Source of the DNA: Vicugna pacos | Taxonomy: Eukaryota > Chordata > Mammalia > Artiodactyla > Camelidae | Length of the DNA: 64,000 bases | Direction of reading: 5' to 3' | Assembly: GCF_048564905.1 (NCBI RefSeq) | Contig: NC_132988.1 | Span: forward strand, 70,798,001-70,862,000 | Shown here: positions 46,772-56,875 of the stretch, one piece after another | Position numbering within the stretch: the stretch's first letter is position 1 | Layout of the letters: every line of letters begins with the position of its first letter | The notes under the pieces: model-generated | Told to the model about the DNA's origin: nothing | Seen by the model: the letters and a program-made list of their open reading frames with translations, nothing else | Database searches by the model: none | Program-made: the position numbers and the translations under genes

Positions 46772-49628
46772 AAAAGTTTCTCGACCTGGACACAAGCGGA
46801 GACGAAGGTGAAGGTGGCGGAGCAGGTCTGAGCAGGGGCGGTGATCCCCGGAGGAAGCGAGCAGAGCAGGGGTGGCGGGCGGTCCTGTGGGGACCAGAGC
46901 ACCTGGGCTGGACTCCGCTCTGGGCAGGCCAGAAGGGGCACAGCACGCATGTCGCTCACCCAGCCCTTGTAGGACACGTGCCCAGGAAGCCCCTTCCCCA
47001 CCCGCGGCACTTCTGAAGTGGCACTACATTATCTCCCAGGGACCCTGATGCTGCAGGCAAAGAACAGCCCAGGGGTGCTCACGGGGCTTGGAGTGAGCTG
47101 CGGCACTCCAAGACAGGACAAGCCACTCTTGGGACACACACAGCGGTGGAGGGCCTGAATGCTCTTTCTCAGCCAGAGAGCCATCTTCCAGCCCCAGAGA
47201 CCACCGTGAACTCTGCAGCACAGAAGACAGCTGCTGCTGGGGAAATAGCTTCCCTCTGACCTTGCATGTTACACCGCCCTTCGGTCAGAGATGGGGGACA
47301 GGGATGGAGCCACGGATGGAGGGAGAGAAGAGGCTTGGACCCAGAGGAAGACAGCCGCCCACCCAAGAGGCCGTGCTGGCAGGCGAACAGTACAAACCTG
47401 GGCCTCCACCAAGGCCCCATAGGTCTATCCTCTGACTGCTAGATGCGGGGACATGCCTGGCTCCACAGTGGCCTTCGGCTGCCTGGTCTGGGGCTACATC
47501 CCTGAGCCGGTGACGGTGACTTGGAACTCAGGCTCCCTGACCAGCGGCGTCCACATCTTCCTATCAGTCTTCATGTCCTCGGGGCTCTACTCCCTCAGCA
47601 GCTTGGTGACTCTGCCTGCCAGTAGCTCGACCGGCAAGACCTTCATCTGCAACATAGCCCACCCGGCCAGCAGCACCAAGGTGGACAAGCGTGTGGAACC
47701 ACATGGAGGGTGCACGTGTCCCAAATGTCCGGCCCCTGAGCTCCCGGGAGGGCCCTCCGTCTTCGTCTTCCCCCCGAAACCCAAGGACGTCCTCTCCATT
47801 TCTGGGAGGCCCGAGGTCACATGCGTTGTGGTGGACGTGGGTAAGGAAGACCCAGAGGTCAATTTCAACTGGTACATTGATGGCGTGGAGGTGCGAACGG
47901 CCAACACGAAGCCAAAGGAGGAACAGTTCAATAGCACGTACCACGTGGTCAGCGTCCTGCTCATCCAGCACCAGGTCTGGCTGACGGGGAAGGAATTCAA
48001 GTGCAGGGTCAACAACAAAGTTCTCCCGGCCCCCATTGAGAGGACCATCTCCAAGGCCAAAGGGCAGACCCGAGAGCCGCAGGTGTATACCCTGGCCCCA
48101 CACAGGGAAGAGCTGGCCAAGGACACTGTGAGCATAACCTGCCTGGTCAAAGGCTTCTACCCAGCTGACATCAACGTTGAGTAGCAGAGGAACGGGCAGC
48201 CGGAATCAGAGGGCACCTACGCCAACATGCTGCCCCAGCTGGACAACGAGGGGACCTGCTTCCTCTACAGCAAGCTCTCGGTGGGAAAGAACACGTGGCA
48301 GTGGGGAGAAACCTTCACCTGTGTGGTGATACACGAGGCCCTGCACAACCACTACACCCAGAAATCCATCACCCAGTCTTCGGAGCCACTCCTGGAGGAG
48401 GAGAGCTGTGCCAAGGCCCAGAGTGGAGAGCTGGACAGGCTGTGGACCACCATCTCCATCTTCATCACCCTCTTCCTGCTCAGCGTGTGCTACAGCGCCA
48501 CAGTGACCCTCTTCAAGGTGAAGTGGATCTTCTCCTCGGTGGTGAAGCTGAAGCAGATGATCGTCCCAGACTACAGAAACATGATCGGGCAGGGGGCCTA
48601 GCGTGTCCTCTGGGGGTGTCCACGGCCACCACAGGCCCCAGAGGTACCCCGTTCATCACTCTGAGCTGCTCAGCCACTACTCCGCCCGCTGCCCTGCCAG
48701 CTCTGAACTCTCGGCCGTGCTCACCCGCACCTGCATCCTCCGACCTCACGGCCACCACCAACCACACCCTGCACCCTGCCCACCTTCAGGGGCCAAGTGG
48801 ACAGCAGGTGCTACCACCAACCTGAGCTGAGGGGTCTGCCTGTCCTCACTGGGAGTGCCCGGGGCACCCTGGGGTTCCCCTGGATGAGCAGGAAGCTGGC
48901 ATCCCGGGGCAGTGGGCAGGGATTGCTCTGTGGACACCATCAGTTTGGTCATCAAGCAGGGTCCCCAAGGGGAGGTGCCTGTGTCAGATCCTTGGTGGGA
49001 ACATATGCAGCCCTGGCCAACGACTCGCAGCACGGAAGCTTCTAGATGTGCCACCAACAGTCAGCCAAGTACTCAGCTCTGAGAAGGGCCAGGGCCCATG
49101 GCCCCTGCAGGAGCCAGGCCTGCCAGGAAGGGGGTGAGGTCTCCCCACTTCAGCTTCCCAGAGACGGGCCTGGTGACCGGGTCCCCCATGGGCAGGACAC
49201 AGCCTTGCTGGACACAGCAAGAGGGACACTGGCAAAACAGGGCAGTGGCCGCAGACAGCCTGTCCCATGGCCAGCGGCCTAAGTGACCTTCAGCAGGAGC
49301 TCCCCTGCACCGAGGGGTGGGATGAGAGGCAAGCCCCGTGAGGAGGGAGCCCGATAACCTGGCGTCCCCGCCCCAGACCCCTGGGCCTCTCCTGTCTTGT
49401 CCCTGGATGGGGAGGGGCAGGCCCCACTGCCGGGTGGTGGCGGGGGAGGGAGGGCGCGCTACAGCCAGAGGTCATGCCAGGCCTGGCTTGGGAAGCTGTG
49501 CATCCTTTCTAAACGTCTGGAGCCCATGAACTTTCTTTACTGTTTTTTCTTTGGAAATTCTGGCTTGTCATGTTTTCGGTTCTTTAGACAATAAAGCATC
49601 CTTTACCATTCAAAAAAAAAAGTTTCTC
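46772..49628 (+). pseudogene. Processed pseudogene of a membrane IgG heavy-chain transcript
   Basis: A spliced IgG constant-region mRNA copied into the genome. The direct repeat AAAAGTTTCTC lies at 46772-46782 and 49618-49628; an A-run from 49612 and AATAAA at 49590-49595 mark the 3' end. Parts in order: non-V 5' segment (46783 to about 47401), CH1 (about 47402-47692), hinge [14 protein letters not shown]2 with [16 protein letters not shown] and glycosylation site FNST, CH3 with [13 protein letters not shown] and [11 protein letters not shown], membrane linker [11 protein letters not shown], a transmembrane segment ([16 protein letters not shown]), cytoplasmic tail to the stop at 48599-48601, then about 1 kb of 3'UTR. 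No introns remain. Two in-frame TAG codons break it: one early in CH1 (47420-47422, a Ser position) and one in CH3 (48182-48184, a conserved Trp). There is no frameshift across about 400 codons, so the copy is fairly young. The hinge and retained CH1 point to the conventional camelid IgG1 class. Confidence 0.95.
46783..47401 (+). other. Probable sterile I-exon part of the IgG retrocopy
   Basis: This GC-rich ~620-base segment lies inside the retrocopy, between the left target repeat and CH1. It has no leader, V framework, YYC or J (WGxG) motif in any frame, and meets CH1 cleanly at 'acctg|g|cctccacc'. In germline (sterile) switch transcripts an I exon is spliced straight to CH1, which explains this arrangement. 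It has not been matched to a known I-gamma exon by search. Confidence 0.65.
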
Positions 49629-49629
49629 A

Positions 49630-50635
49630 AAACAAATAAGCTTTGAGAGAATACATTGGAAATGGGGTGTGGGTGGTACATACTTTTTTGCTTATATTCC
49701 TTTTACTTCCTGCTTCAAACAACATGCTTAGTTAGAGTCAATAACTTGTAGGTATGACTCAAAAAGCCAAAGGACCTAAGCAAATTTTACAAAGTCTACC
49801 AATGCTGGTGACTTGTAAATCTTCCCTTCAGAATTAGCTTGGCTAACTAGCCTGAGAACTCTTTCAAGCTGCCGCCTTTATCAGCAATAGCATTTGGGAG
49901 AGGGTTTTCCTGCTGGGAAGAGTCTGCTGTATAACATTAATGGAGTGATAAGGATTGAATGAGCTTGAACTTTGTTTTCTTTCCTTCCTTCTTTCTTTTT
50001 TTTTTTTTTCCTGGCTGGAAGTAGTCAGCAGAAAATGCCCACAAACAAGGCTTTTCCCGCATAGTCACAGGCCCTATCAACAGAACAAAACCACCAAAGG
50101 GTATTTTGCTCCCAGATGTCCTTCTGCATTTTTAAAATGCTTGCTTTTTTCCCCCCTTATAAGGCCTTTGTGGTAAAAACAGTTTCCTCTTCAATGCATA
50201 CAGCATTGAGGGCTTATTTTGTTATAAAAATATTTTTATACTTTCTCTCATTCCAAAAGACAATGAATGCATGCTCATTATAGATAGCATAGTGATACAG
50301 AGGAAATAAGGAGGAAATTTAAAAAAAAACTGTAATTTCACTGCTCTAAAATGTTCTTTTTCTTTTTCAAAATATTGGTCATTTGATATAGTTATAAGGT
50401 GAACAGCTAATTTTCAATAAAATATCATTGTACACAGTCACCAAGGAACACAGTAATGACTTCATTGCACTGAAACTAGTTAGGGAGCATTCCTGTCCCA
50501 ATTTTGGATAATAAGTTTTTCCTTGGGCAGAGAAATAGTATAAAACTCAAGTGCCCTAGCATCCACTTACACATTTGTAGATACTGTGTATGTATGTATT
50601 CACTGTGCAGGTGTATGTATGTATTTAAAGACACA
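49630..50635. other. Intergenic DNA after the IgG retrocopy
   Basis: The left-flanking MIR region is separated from this part only by the retrocopy. A T/C-rich run lies at 49978-50010 and a (GTAT)n patch at 50588-50622. No gene recognised. Confidence 0.4.
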
Positions 50636-50638
50636 CAC

Positions 50639-50990
50639 TGTTGCTGAAATATCGGCCCCCATCCCTGACGAGCCAAATAACTCAGAGATAGGGTCTTGGA
50701 GCTTACAAAAAAAGAGGCAGCTTTATTACTTTGCTGGGCAAAGGGGACTCACAGCAAGATAGTGCCTTTAAAGCTGTGAACCCCCCTTGGGGATGGGGCA
50801 GGGCGATTATATAGCCATAGCTCAAACAATGAAGCATCAATGACAGTAACAGAATTATTTTCTCATCAGAAGACTTAGAGTGGCACTGAGACAGGAAGGG
50901 GGCAGGGCACGGCCATTCAAGGAATGCTACAGTGATTAACATCAAAATAGTGAAAGATTCAACCCCCAGTGGGCCTTGAGGCTCAAGATA
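50639..50990 (-). mobile_element. Retroviral LTR, family A (fossil), minus strand
   Basis: It starts TGTTGC at 50639, the reverse of the GCAACA end of the plus copy at 52217. The reversed polyadenylation zone ('gctttattactttgctggg') lies near 50720 and the reversed TATA zone ('gattatatagcc') near 50806. It abuts a plus-strand family-B LTR head to head. Likely ERV1 class by layout. Confidence 0.65.
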
Positions 50991-50999
50991 GTGGAAGCT

Positions 51000-51488
51000 T
51001 TGACTTCTAGTAGACCTTGAGCTTCATTATAGGACCATTGTAATGTATTAACATGGTGAATAACATGCCCACAGGTGCCATGACAGTCCCAAGGCTAACC
51101 ATAAAAGGTCAAAGAGTGGGAAATGGCCAACTTCCTGGGAATCCCAGCCCCTTCCTCAGGCTAGTTAAATGGTCCTTTCACTTATTAGCTTCTCAAGCCA
51201 CTGAGTCCATAAAAACCTGGCTACACGGCACCTCGTGGGGCCACCTCTTTCTCTCTCTCTCCATTCGGAGATGACCCACACTCTGTCTATGGAGTGTGTA
51301 CCTACTTTTACTCTAATCTGAGCACCCAACCCCCTCACCTCATGGCTTTTCTCTTGCCTTTCAATGTATCTCTGTAAATAAATCTACCTTTACTCAACTG
51401 TGGCTCGCTCTTGAAGTCTTTCCTGTGCGAAGCCAAGGACTTATACTTGGCGGGGCACGTCCCAGGGGCTCAACTGAAGCCTGGGACA
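51000..51488 (+). mobile_element. Retroviral LTR, family B (fossil), plus strand
   Basis: It runs from about TGACTTCTAG to GGGACA. It has a TATA-like 'ccataaaaacctgg' near 51207-51220 and a polyadenylation zone 'ctgtaaataaatctac' near 51372-51387. The same family appears reversed at 56364-56870. Solo or truncated; boundaries approximate. Confidence 0.65.
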
Positions 51489-51649
51489 CCGCACTCCTCA
51501 CTCCCCACATCTGTTTCCGGCATCAGTGTCATAATGTCTCCAGGTGACCAATTCTATAGAGGCCAACGGTTGTCACTTTTTCGATCTCTTTATCTCATAA
51601 GTGCCCAAGGTGTGGTCTTTTTGGTATTTAGCCTACTTTGTAAGGGTAT

Positions 51650-52445
51650 AGTGAAGGAGGATTAATCAAATGGCTGCACTTATTGCTTATTCTTATGCTC
51701 GCCCTTCAAACAGTCAACCCACCTGACTGATCGGTTGCTACTCACAGCTCCAGGCCCACTGCTAAAACTAAAGCTATTGATCTTACAGTTTCTACTATAT
51801 TCCAGCAATCAAAAGCTATAATTATGCTTCATCTCTGAGTCAATCTCCAGGGAGAAGGTCACCTGTGACCTTACAAAATAGCCTGAATTACCAAGAAGAC
51901 CACACCTTGAGTGCTTACCAGATAAAGAGATCTAACAGCTGGCCTCTGTAGAGTTGGTTGCCTGGAGGTATCATGCCGCTATTGCAAGTCTTCTGATGAG
52001 AAAATGACTCTGTTGCTTGTTATCGGTGCTTCACTGTTTGCGCTATGGCTATATAACCACCCTACCCCATCCCCAAAGTGGGGTCACAGTTTTGAAGACA
52101 CTTGCCTGCTGTGAGTCCCCTTTGTCCAGCAAAGTAATAAAGCTCCCACTTTTCTTCTAAACTCCAAGACCTTGTCTCTGAGTTATTTGGCTCATCAGGG
52201 ATGATCTTTCGGCAACAACAGTTCCGTGACTTTCTCCCTGGACTTCGACTCAGAGAATGAGCATGATTATAGCTTTTGATTACTGGAATATAGTAGAAAC
52301 AGTAAGATCAATAGCTTTAGTTTTAACAGTGGGCCTGGAACTGTGAGTAACAACTGGTCAGTTAGGTCAGTTGACCGTTCTAAGGGCAAGTATAAGAATA
52401 AGCAGTCTGTTAGTCTAAATGTGGCCATTTTATTAATCCTCCTTC
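51650..52445. repeat. Imperfect inverted repeat around a family-A LTR
   Basis: The segment 51650-51860 and the reverse complement of about 52225-52445 align along most of their length; both contain 'aaaactaaagctattgatct' and 'tttctactatattccag' in opposite orientation. They are most likely internal parts of old retrovirus-like elements brought into inverted order. The family-A LTR lies between them. Confidence 0.7.
51950..52217 (+). mobile_element. Retroviral LTR, family A (fossil, partial), plus strand
   Basis: The TATA zone 'ggctatataaccacc' is near 52046-52060 and the polyadenylation zone 'agtaataaagctcccac' near 52133-52149. The end GGCAACA is at 52217. It corresponds to the 3' two thirds of the reversed copy at 50639-50990; the 5' part is not clearly alignable. 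Confidence 0.65.
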
Positions 52446-52499
52446 AACACATCCCTAAAACAAGTTCATAATGCAATACTTGTACCTACTTTGTATGCT

Positions 52500-53320
52500 G
52501 TGTGTTTAAATTAATTTTTTATTATAGTACAGTTGATTTACAATGTTGTGTTAGATTAGGTGCACAGCAAAGTGATTCAGTTATACATATGCATATATAT
52601 GAAATGGAGCAGACTCCTGTGGGATCCTGCCTGGTACAGATACCTTCTGTGGCCTCCATTTCTAGTTAGTAAGGGATAGGCTTCATTCAGCCTCCTTGAC
52701 CTTCCCTGAGTTCCAAAGGGCAGATTCAAACATTTGCTAATCAGGGAAGGGAGGGAATGCAGGCCAAACAGTCAAAATATAATAGCACAGCCTCGGGGCA
52801 GGGTGCTGGTTTCTCCTCAAGGAATACACACACCAATATCTTTGAGTTCTCCTGTAGGAACTAAAGCCCCTACCCAGGTGGAGGATGGGAACTTCCGTGG
52901 CAGTGAAAGATCCCTTGAACACCATCCTGTTACCTTAGCACCAACCAGTCAAGAAGAAAGTCACACACCCTGCAGCCCTCACCCCAAATTATGCCTATAA
53001 AATCTTTTCCTGAAAACCATCGGGGAGTTCAGGCTTTCTGAGACTGCGCTGCCCATCCTCCTTGCTTGGCCCTGCAATAAACCTTTCTCCAAACCACAAC
53101 TTTTTGATTTGTTTGGCCTCACTGTGCATTGGGCACAGGAGCTTTTGTTTGGTAACATACATGTGTAAGTATGTATTCTTCAGATTCCTTTCCGTTATAG
53201 GTTATCACAAGACATTAAATATAGTTTCTTGTGCTGTACAGTAGTCCTTTGCTTTTATGATGTGTTTTGATATTTTATTTCCTATACTGTCCTATCCTAC
53301 TTCAACCACTTTTTAAGAAA
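52500..53320 (-). mobile_element. L1 3'UTR fragment split by an LTR insertion
   Basis: The two flanks, about 52505-52599 and 53157-53320, are adjoining parts of a minus-strand artiodactyl-type L1 3'UTR ('agtacagttgatttacaatg' and then 'ttaggttatcacaagac'-like sequence). A family-C LTR sits between them. Confidence 0.75.
52600..53156 (+). mobile_element. Retroviral solo LTR, family C (fossil), plus strand
   Basis: It starts TGAAATGGAG and ends TAACA. A TATA-like 'gcctataaaatc' is near 52994-53005 and the polyadenylation zone 'gcaataaacc' near 53073-53083. It interrupts an L1 3'UTR, so it is younger than that L1. A sister copy lies at 54313-54919. Confidence 0.75.
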
Positions 53321-53639
53321 TGTTGGCTACAAGCTTATAAAGTGATTTCAAAACCCACTGATGAATCGTTACTTGTAGTTTAAAAACATTGTCTAGTTCT
53401 TTGAAGAGTCAAGTTTTAGCATTCCAACGTAACATGTGGGAGGCCACACTCTAATTAGTGCTTCCCAAGATGCTTGGTGAGTCAGTAGGGGCAGGATGCA
53501 TGTGACCAGCAGGACAGTTAAATCTTGCCTATAGTGCACCTTTAATTTCAATCTGCAGGCCCGACCTGGGCTGGGAGTCTTTGGGAACACCATTGAGGGG
53601 TAGCTTTTGAAGAGAAGATGTAGCACCAAGTGTTAGAGC

Positions 53640-54275
53640 AGGCAGATAGCTAGACCTGAGCAGAGGAAGGGGAATGCAGGCCAAATGGCAGAAGTTGGGC
53701 AGAAAGGAGAGACACAGGCCCAATGCAGGAAACCATACATCATGTAAACACCACGGGTCCCTGGGTAGAGAAAGAAGAGCAGGAACCTCTAGGCTGATAA
53801 GTGGTCACATTTTGGGGGGTGATAAGTGGCCCAGAGGCCAACAAGGAAAAGTGGGAAAAGGCAGGAATCTCCAGTGTCTGAATGTAACATTTTTCTCACT
53901 ATGCCCTCATTACGATAAAATTAGCTTTGCAGATTACAAGTACCCATCATGCACTGATGCCATGACACTTCCAATCAAGACTAAATAATGACAAAAATCC
54001 CTCCTCTCTTTGGGAAGGTGGAGTTGGAAAGAAAATCAGAGAATATGACCCCAGACCCTTCCCTCTCTAATGAATATTCCACCCATTTACTTTTTCACCC
54101 TATGTAACCAACTTGCTGAAGAAACTGGGGCAGCCGCTCCCCTGAGCCTTCCCGCTCTCCCCTTGGGAGTGTACTATCCATCCTTTAATAATAAATTCTC
54201 ACTTTATTTGTATTCCCACTTACATTCACTGCCCATTCCACTTGAACCATGTGCGTCTTAGTTCGGGGTCTAATG
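53640..54275 (+). mobile_element. LTR-like segment, family D (fossil)
   Basis: It ends in a zone with 'ctttaataataaattctc' near 54182-54200, followed by 'ttagttcggggtctaatg'. This looks like the R-U5 part of a retroviral LTR. The 5' boundary is a guess. Confidence 0.4.
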
Positions 54276-54312
54276 TAAACTAAATTGAGAGCAAAATTAC
54301 ATTGCTTTCTTG

Positions 54313-54919
54313 TGAAATGGAGCAGGACCCTGTGGGATTACCCCAGGTACAAATCCCTTCTGTGTCCCCCATTCCTTTTTTGTAGGAAATGGGCTTCACA
54401 GCCTCCTTGACCTTCCCTGAGTTCCAAAAGGAAGATTCAAAGAGTTTGCTAATCAGAGAAGGGAGGGAATGCAGAAACAAGGGGGGAACAGTCAAGAAAC
54501 AATAGCGCAGCCTTGCGGCAGGGTCCTGGCTCCTCCTCAAGGAATATACATATCAATGTCTTTGAGTTCTTCTGCAGGAACTAAAGCCCCCACTTGGGTG
54601 GAGGATGGTAACTTCCCGCTGAACACAAGATTCCTGGAAGCTTGTTACCTCAGCACAAACCGATCAGAAGAAAGTCACATATCCTGCAGGTCTCTTCTTC
54701 CAGATTTTGCCTATAAAATCTTCTCCCTGAAAGCCATCAGGGAGTTCAGTTTTTTTTTGTGTTTTTTTTTTTGTTTGGTTGGTTTTTTTTTGGTGGAGGT
54801 GTACAAGCCATCTGTTCTCCTTGCTTGGCCCTGAAATAAACCTTCTCTGCTCCAAACCACAATGTTTTGGTTTGTTTGGCTTCACTGTGCATCGGGCATA
54901 CGAACTTTGTTCAGTAGCA
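54313..54919 (+). mobile_element. Retroviral LTR, family C (fossil), plus strand
   Basis: It matches the LTR at 52600-53156 along its whole length in the same orientation: a TGAAATGGAGCAG start, 'gcctataaaatcttc' near 54710 and 'gaaataaacc' near 54833. A T/G-rich simple-sequence expansion lies at 54751-54791. The pair lies about 1.16 kb apart but the DNA between is not a recognisable viral interior, so two separate solo LTRs are more likely than one provirus. Confidence 0.75.
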
Positions 54920-55136
54920 ATAGGATCCAATGTGGGCCTGGCTCAGAATTGGAAACTAATAAGCAGAAGTTACTTTCCTTCCCTGTCTCTGGAGCTTTAG
55001 CCCCAGAGCACATATCATTTCCAAACAGTGGTGGCCACAAGCCTCGAGCTAACAGGCAACCCATTAGGAACATGGCCAACAAGCTATTACTTCCTCTGCC
55101 CAGAGCTGCAGCCCAAAGCTTGGGTGCAGATAACTA

Positions 55137-55606
55137 GTTAATGTGGGGCCAACTGACATCCTTCAAAGTCCAACAACCCCCGTCTCTGGGCTCTCAGATG
55201 TCTGCCTGCAACCCCTCAACAGATAAAGTACTTTCTTTCCTGGGCATGTTTCCTCTAGGGAATGCCAAATCTCACAATAGCTCAGGCTGGCTCATTTCAG
55301 CCCAACTTATCAGAGTCATAAACCCCACTGCCCTTCATAGACCCTAAACCTCTTACGTCACCTACAACCAGAGACTTGTGCACAAGCCGATCAGGCGCCT
55401 TGTGAACCAACCTTATAAAACACCTCAACAACTGACTTGGGGCTCACACAGGCCCCTCCTATCCGTGTGGCTCACTGTTGTCTATGGCAGCATACCCTAA
55501 TAAATTCCTTTCCATTCTCATACTTTTATCTCTGGTAAATTCTTTTACCAACCTGCAAGTCACTGGTTCAACGATCAGCTGCCACGTTGTGTCCTACAAC
55601 AGTTAA
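55137..55606 (+). mobile_element. Retroviral solo LTR, family E (fossil), with 5-base duplication
   Basis: The LTR is 55142-55601, from TGTGGGG to CAACA. It is flanked by GTTAA at 55137-55141 and 55602-55606. A TATAAAA box is at about 55413 and AATAAA at about 55499. The intact ends and duplication make it the cleanest LTR in this cluster. Confidence 0.8.
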
Positions 55607-55609
55607 GAA

Positions 55610-56360
55610 AAAAAAGTTTAACCTGAGATACACAAGCTGTGTTTTCCCTCCCTGGTAACAACTAAAAGAAAATCAAATAACAAAACCACAAGATTTATCA
55701 ACCCACAAGTCTATAAGATTATAAAATCCACAGGACATCTGGTAATTGGGAGCCTGGCTTAACTGTCTAGTAAAGAAAACAAAGAAAGAAAATAAACTTT
55801 GGAAATAATCTTGTCAAACATTTATTTCTTTGTTGAGGCAGATGCAACATGGGATTGTGCTATTATTAGCCTGTGATGTGGTGAGAGGTAGTAAAACTTG
55901 AAAGCTGAGCGGTCATCGAGCAGAGTTGGAACAATCAGCTCTTATCAGCTATGTTGGAGGAACAGTCCTCTTTTCCCGGTAATTCTAGGGATGATGGAAG
56001 GATCTAATGATGCGAAAAGGATAAAGCAATTTATACAGGTCTCTATTAGAATAACAATTAGACTGCACTGTGATTATCTGTTTTCCCTCTTTAGATGAGG
56101 GAATAAAGGTCATGCCTATTAGCCTCTCTTCATTCCCACTTCCAGAAAAATGCCTGATGGAGTAGGTGCTAAATAAATGTTTGTCAGATATTAACTATAT
56201 GGAGGGAAACAATAATGCAGTTAGTCCTATTATGTACTGGTGCAGCTGGGTGCTGGATGAGGCATCTTGCTAATAGAAAGTTGGTTGAACTTTAAAGACT
56301 CTTTTCCCAACTCCTGACTTTGTTAAGCTCAGAGATTTTGACACAGGGCACGAGAGGATG
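55610..56360. other. Intergenic DNA within the LTR cluster
   Basis: AT-rich sequence without a supported feature; an LTR interior or flank cannot be excluded. Confidence 0.35.
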
Positions 56361-56363
56361 GCC

Positions 56364-56875
56364 ATGTCCCACGTCTCAGATGCGTCCCTGGCATGCACCC
56401 CATCAAGTGAGAATCCTTGGCTGTGAGCAGGAAAGAATTCAAGAGCAAGCTGCAGTAGAGTAAAAGTAGATGCACACTCCACAGACCGAGTGGAGGCCAT
56501 CTCAGAAGGCCAGAGAGGCCACGAGGCGTGGAGGTGGTGTTTAAAGTAAAAGTAGACACACACTCTATAGATAGACTTCCAGCCGTCTCACTCAGAAGGG
56601 AGGGGGCCACGAGGTGTGGGGGGTATTAGTTTTTATGAGCTTGGTTATTTCATATGTTAGTAAGTGGGAGGATTGCTCCAGCTGCTTTGGGAAAGGGGTG
56701 AGGATTCACAGCACTGAGTTACTGCCTACCTTCTGACCTTTTATGGTTAGCCTCAGAACAGCCATGGTGCCTGTGGGTGTGCCATTTACACACAATATTA
56801 TATTACAATGAGCACATAATGAAGCTCAAGGTCTACTGGAAGTCAAATCTCCTGCCATCTTGGGCCTCAAGTTCT
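56364..56875 (-). mobile_element. Retroviral LTR, family B (fossil), minus strand
   Basis: It corresponds in reverse to the LTR at 51000-51488 through most of its length, for example 'atccttggctgtgagcagg' near 56411 and 'cttttatggttagcc' near 56738. A segment of about 75 bases is present twice in tandem (56461-56530 and 56546-56618). Confidence 0.7.

Noticed and set aside
47564-48150. Long minus-strand frames of 179 and 187 codons
   Set aside because: They are antisense shadows of the IgG retrocopy and arise from its GC-rich codons.
54469-54834. Frame of 121 codons
   Set aside because: It lies inside a family-C LTR, partly in a T/G-rich expansion. LTRs of this type are not expected to code for protein here.
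52600-54919. The two family-C LTRs as ends of one provirus
   Set aside because: The DNA between them consists of L1, an unrelated LTR-like segment and unassigned sequence, with no recognisable viral interior, and the left LTR splits an L1.
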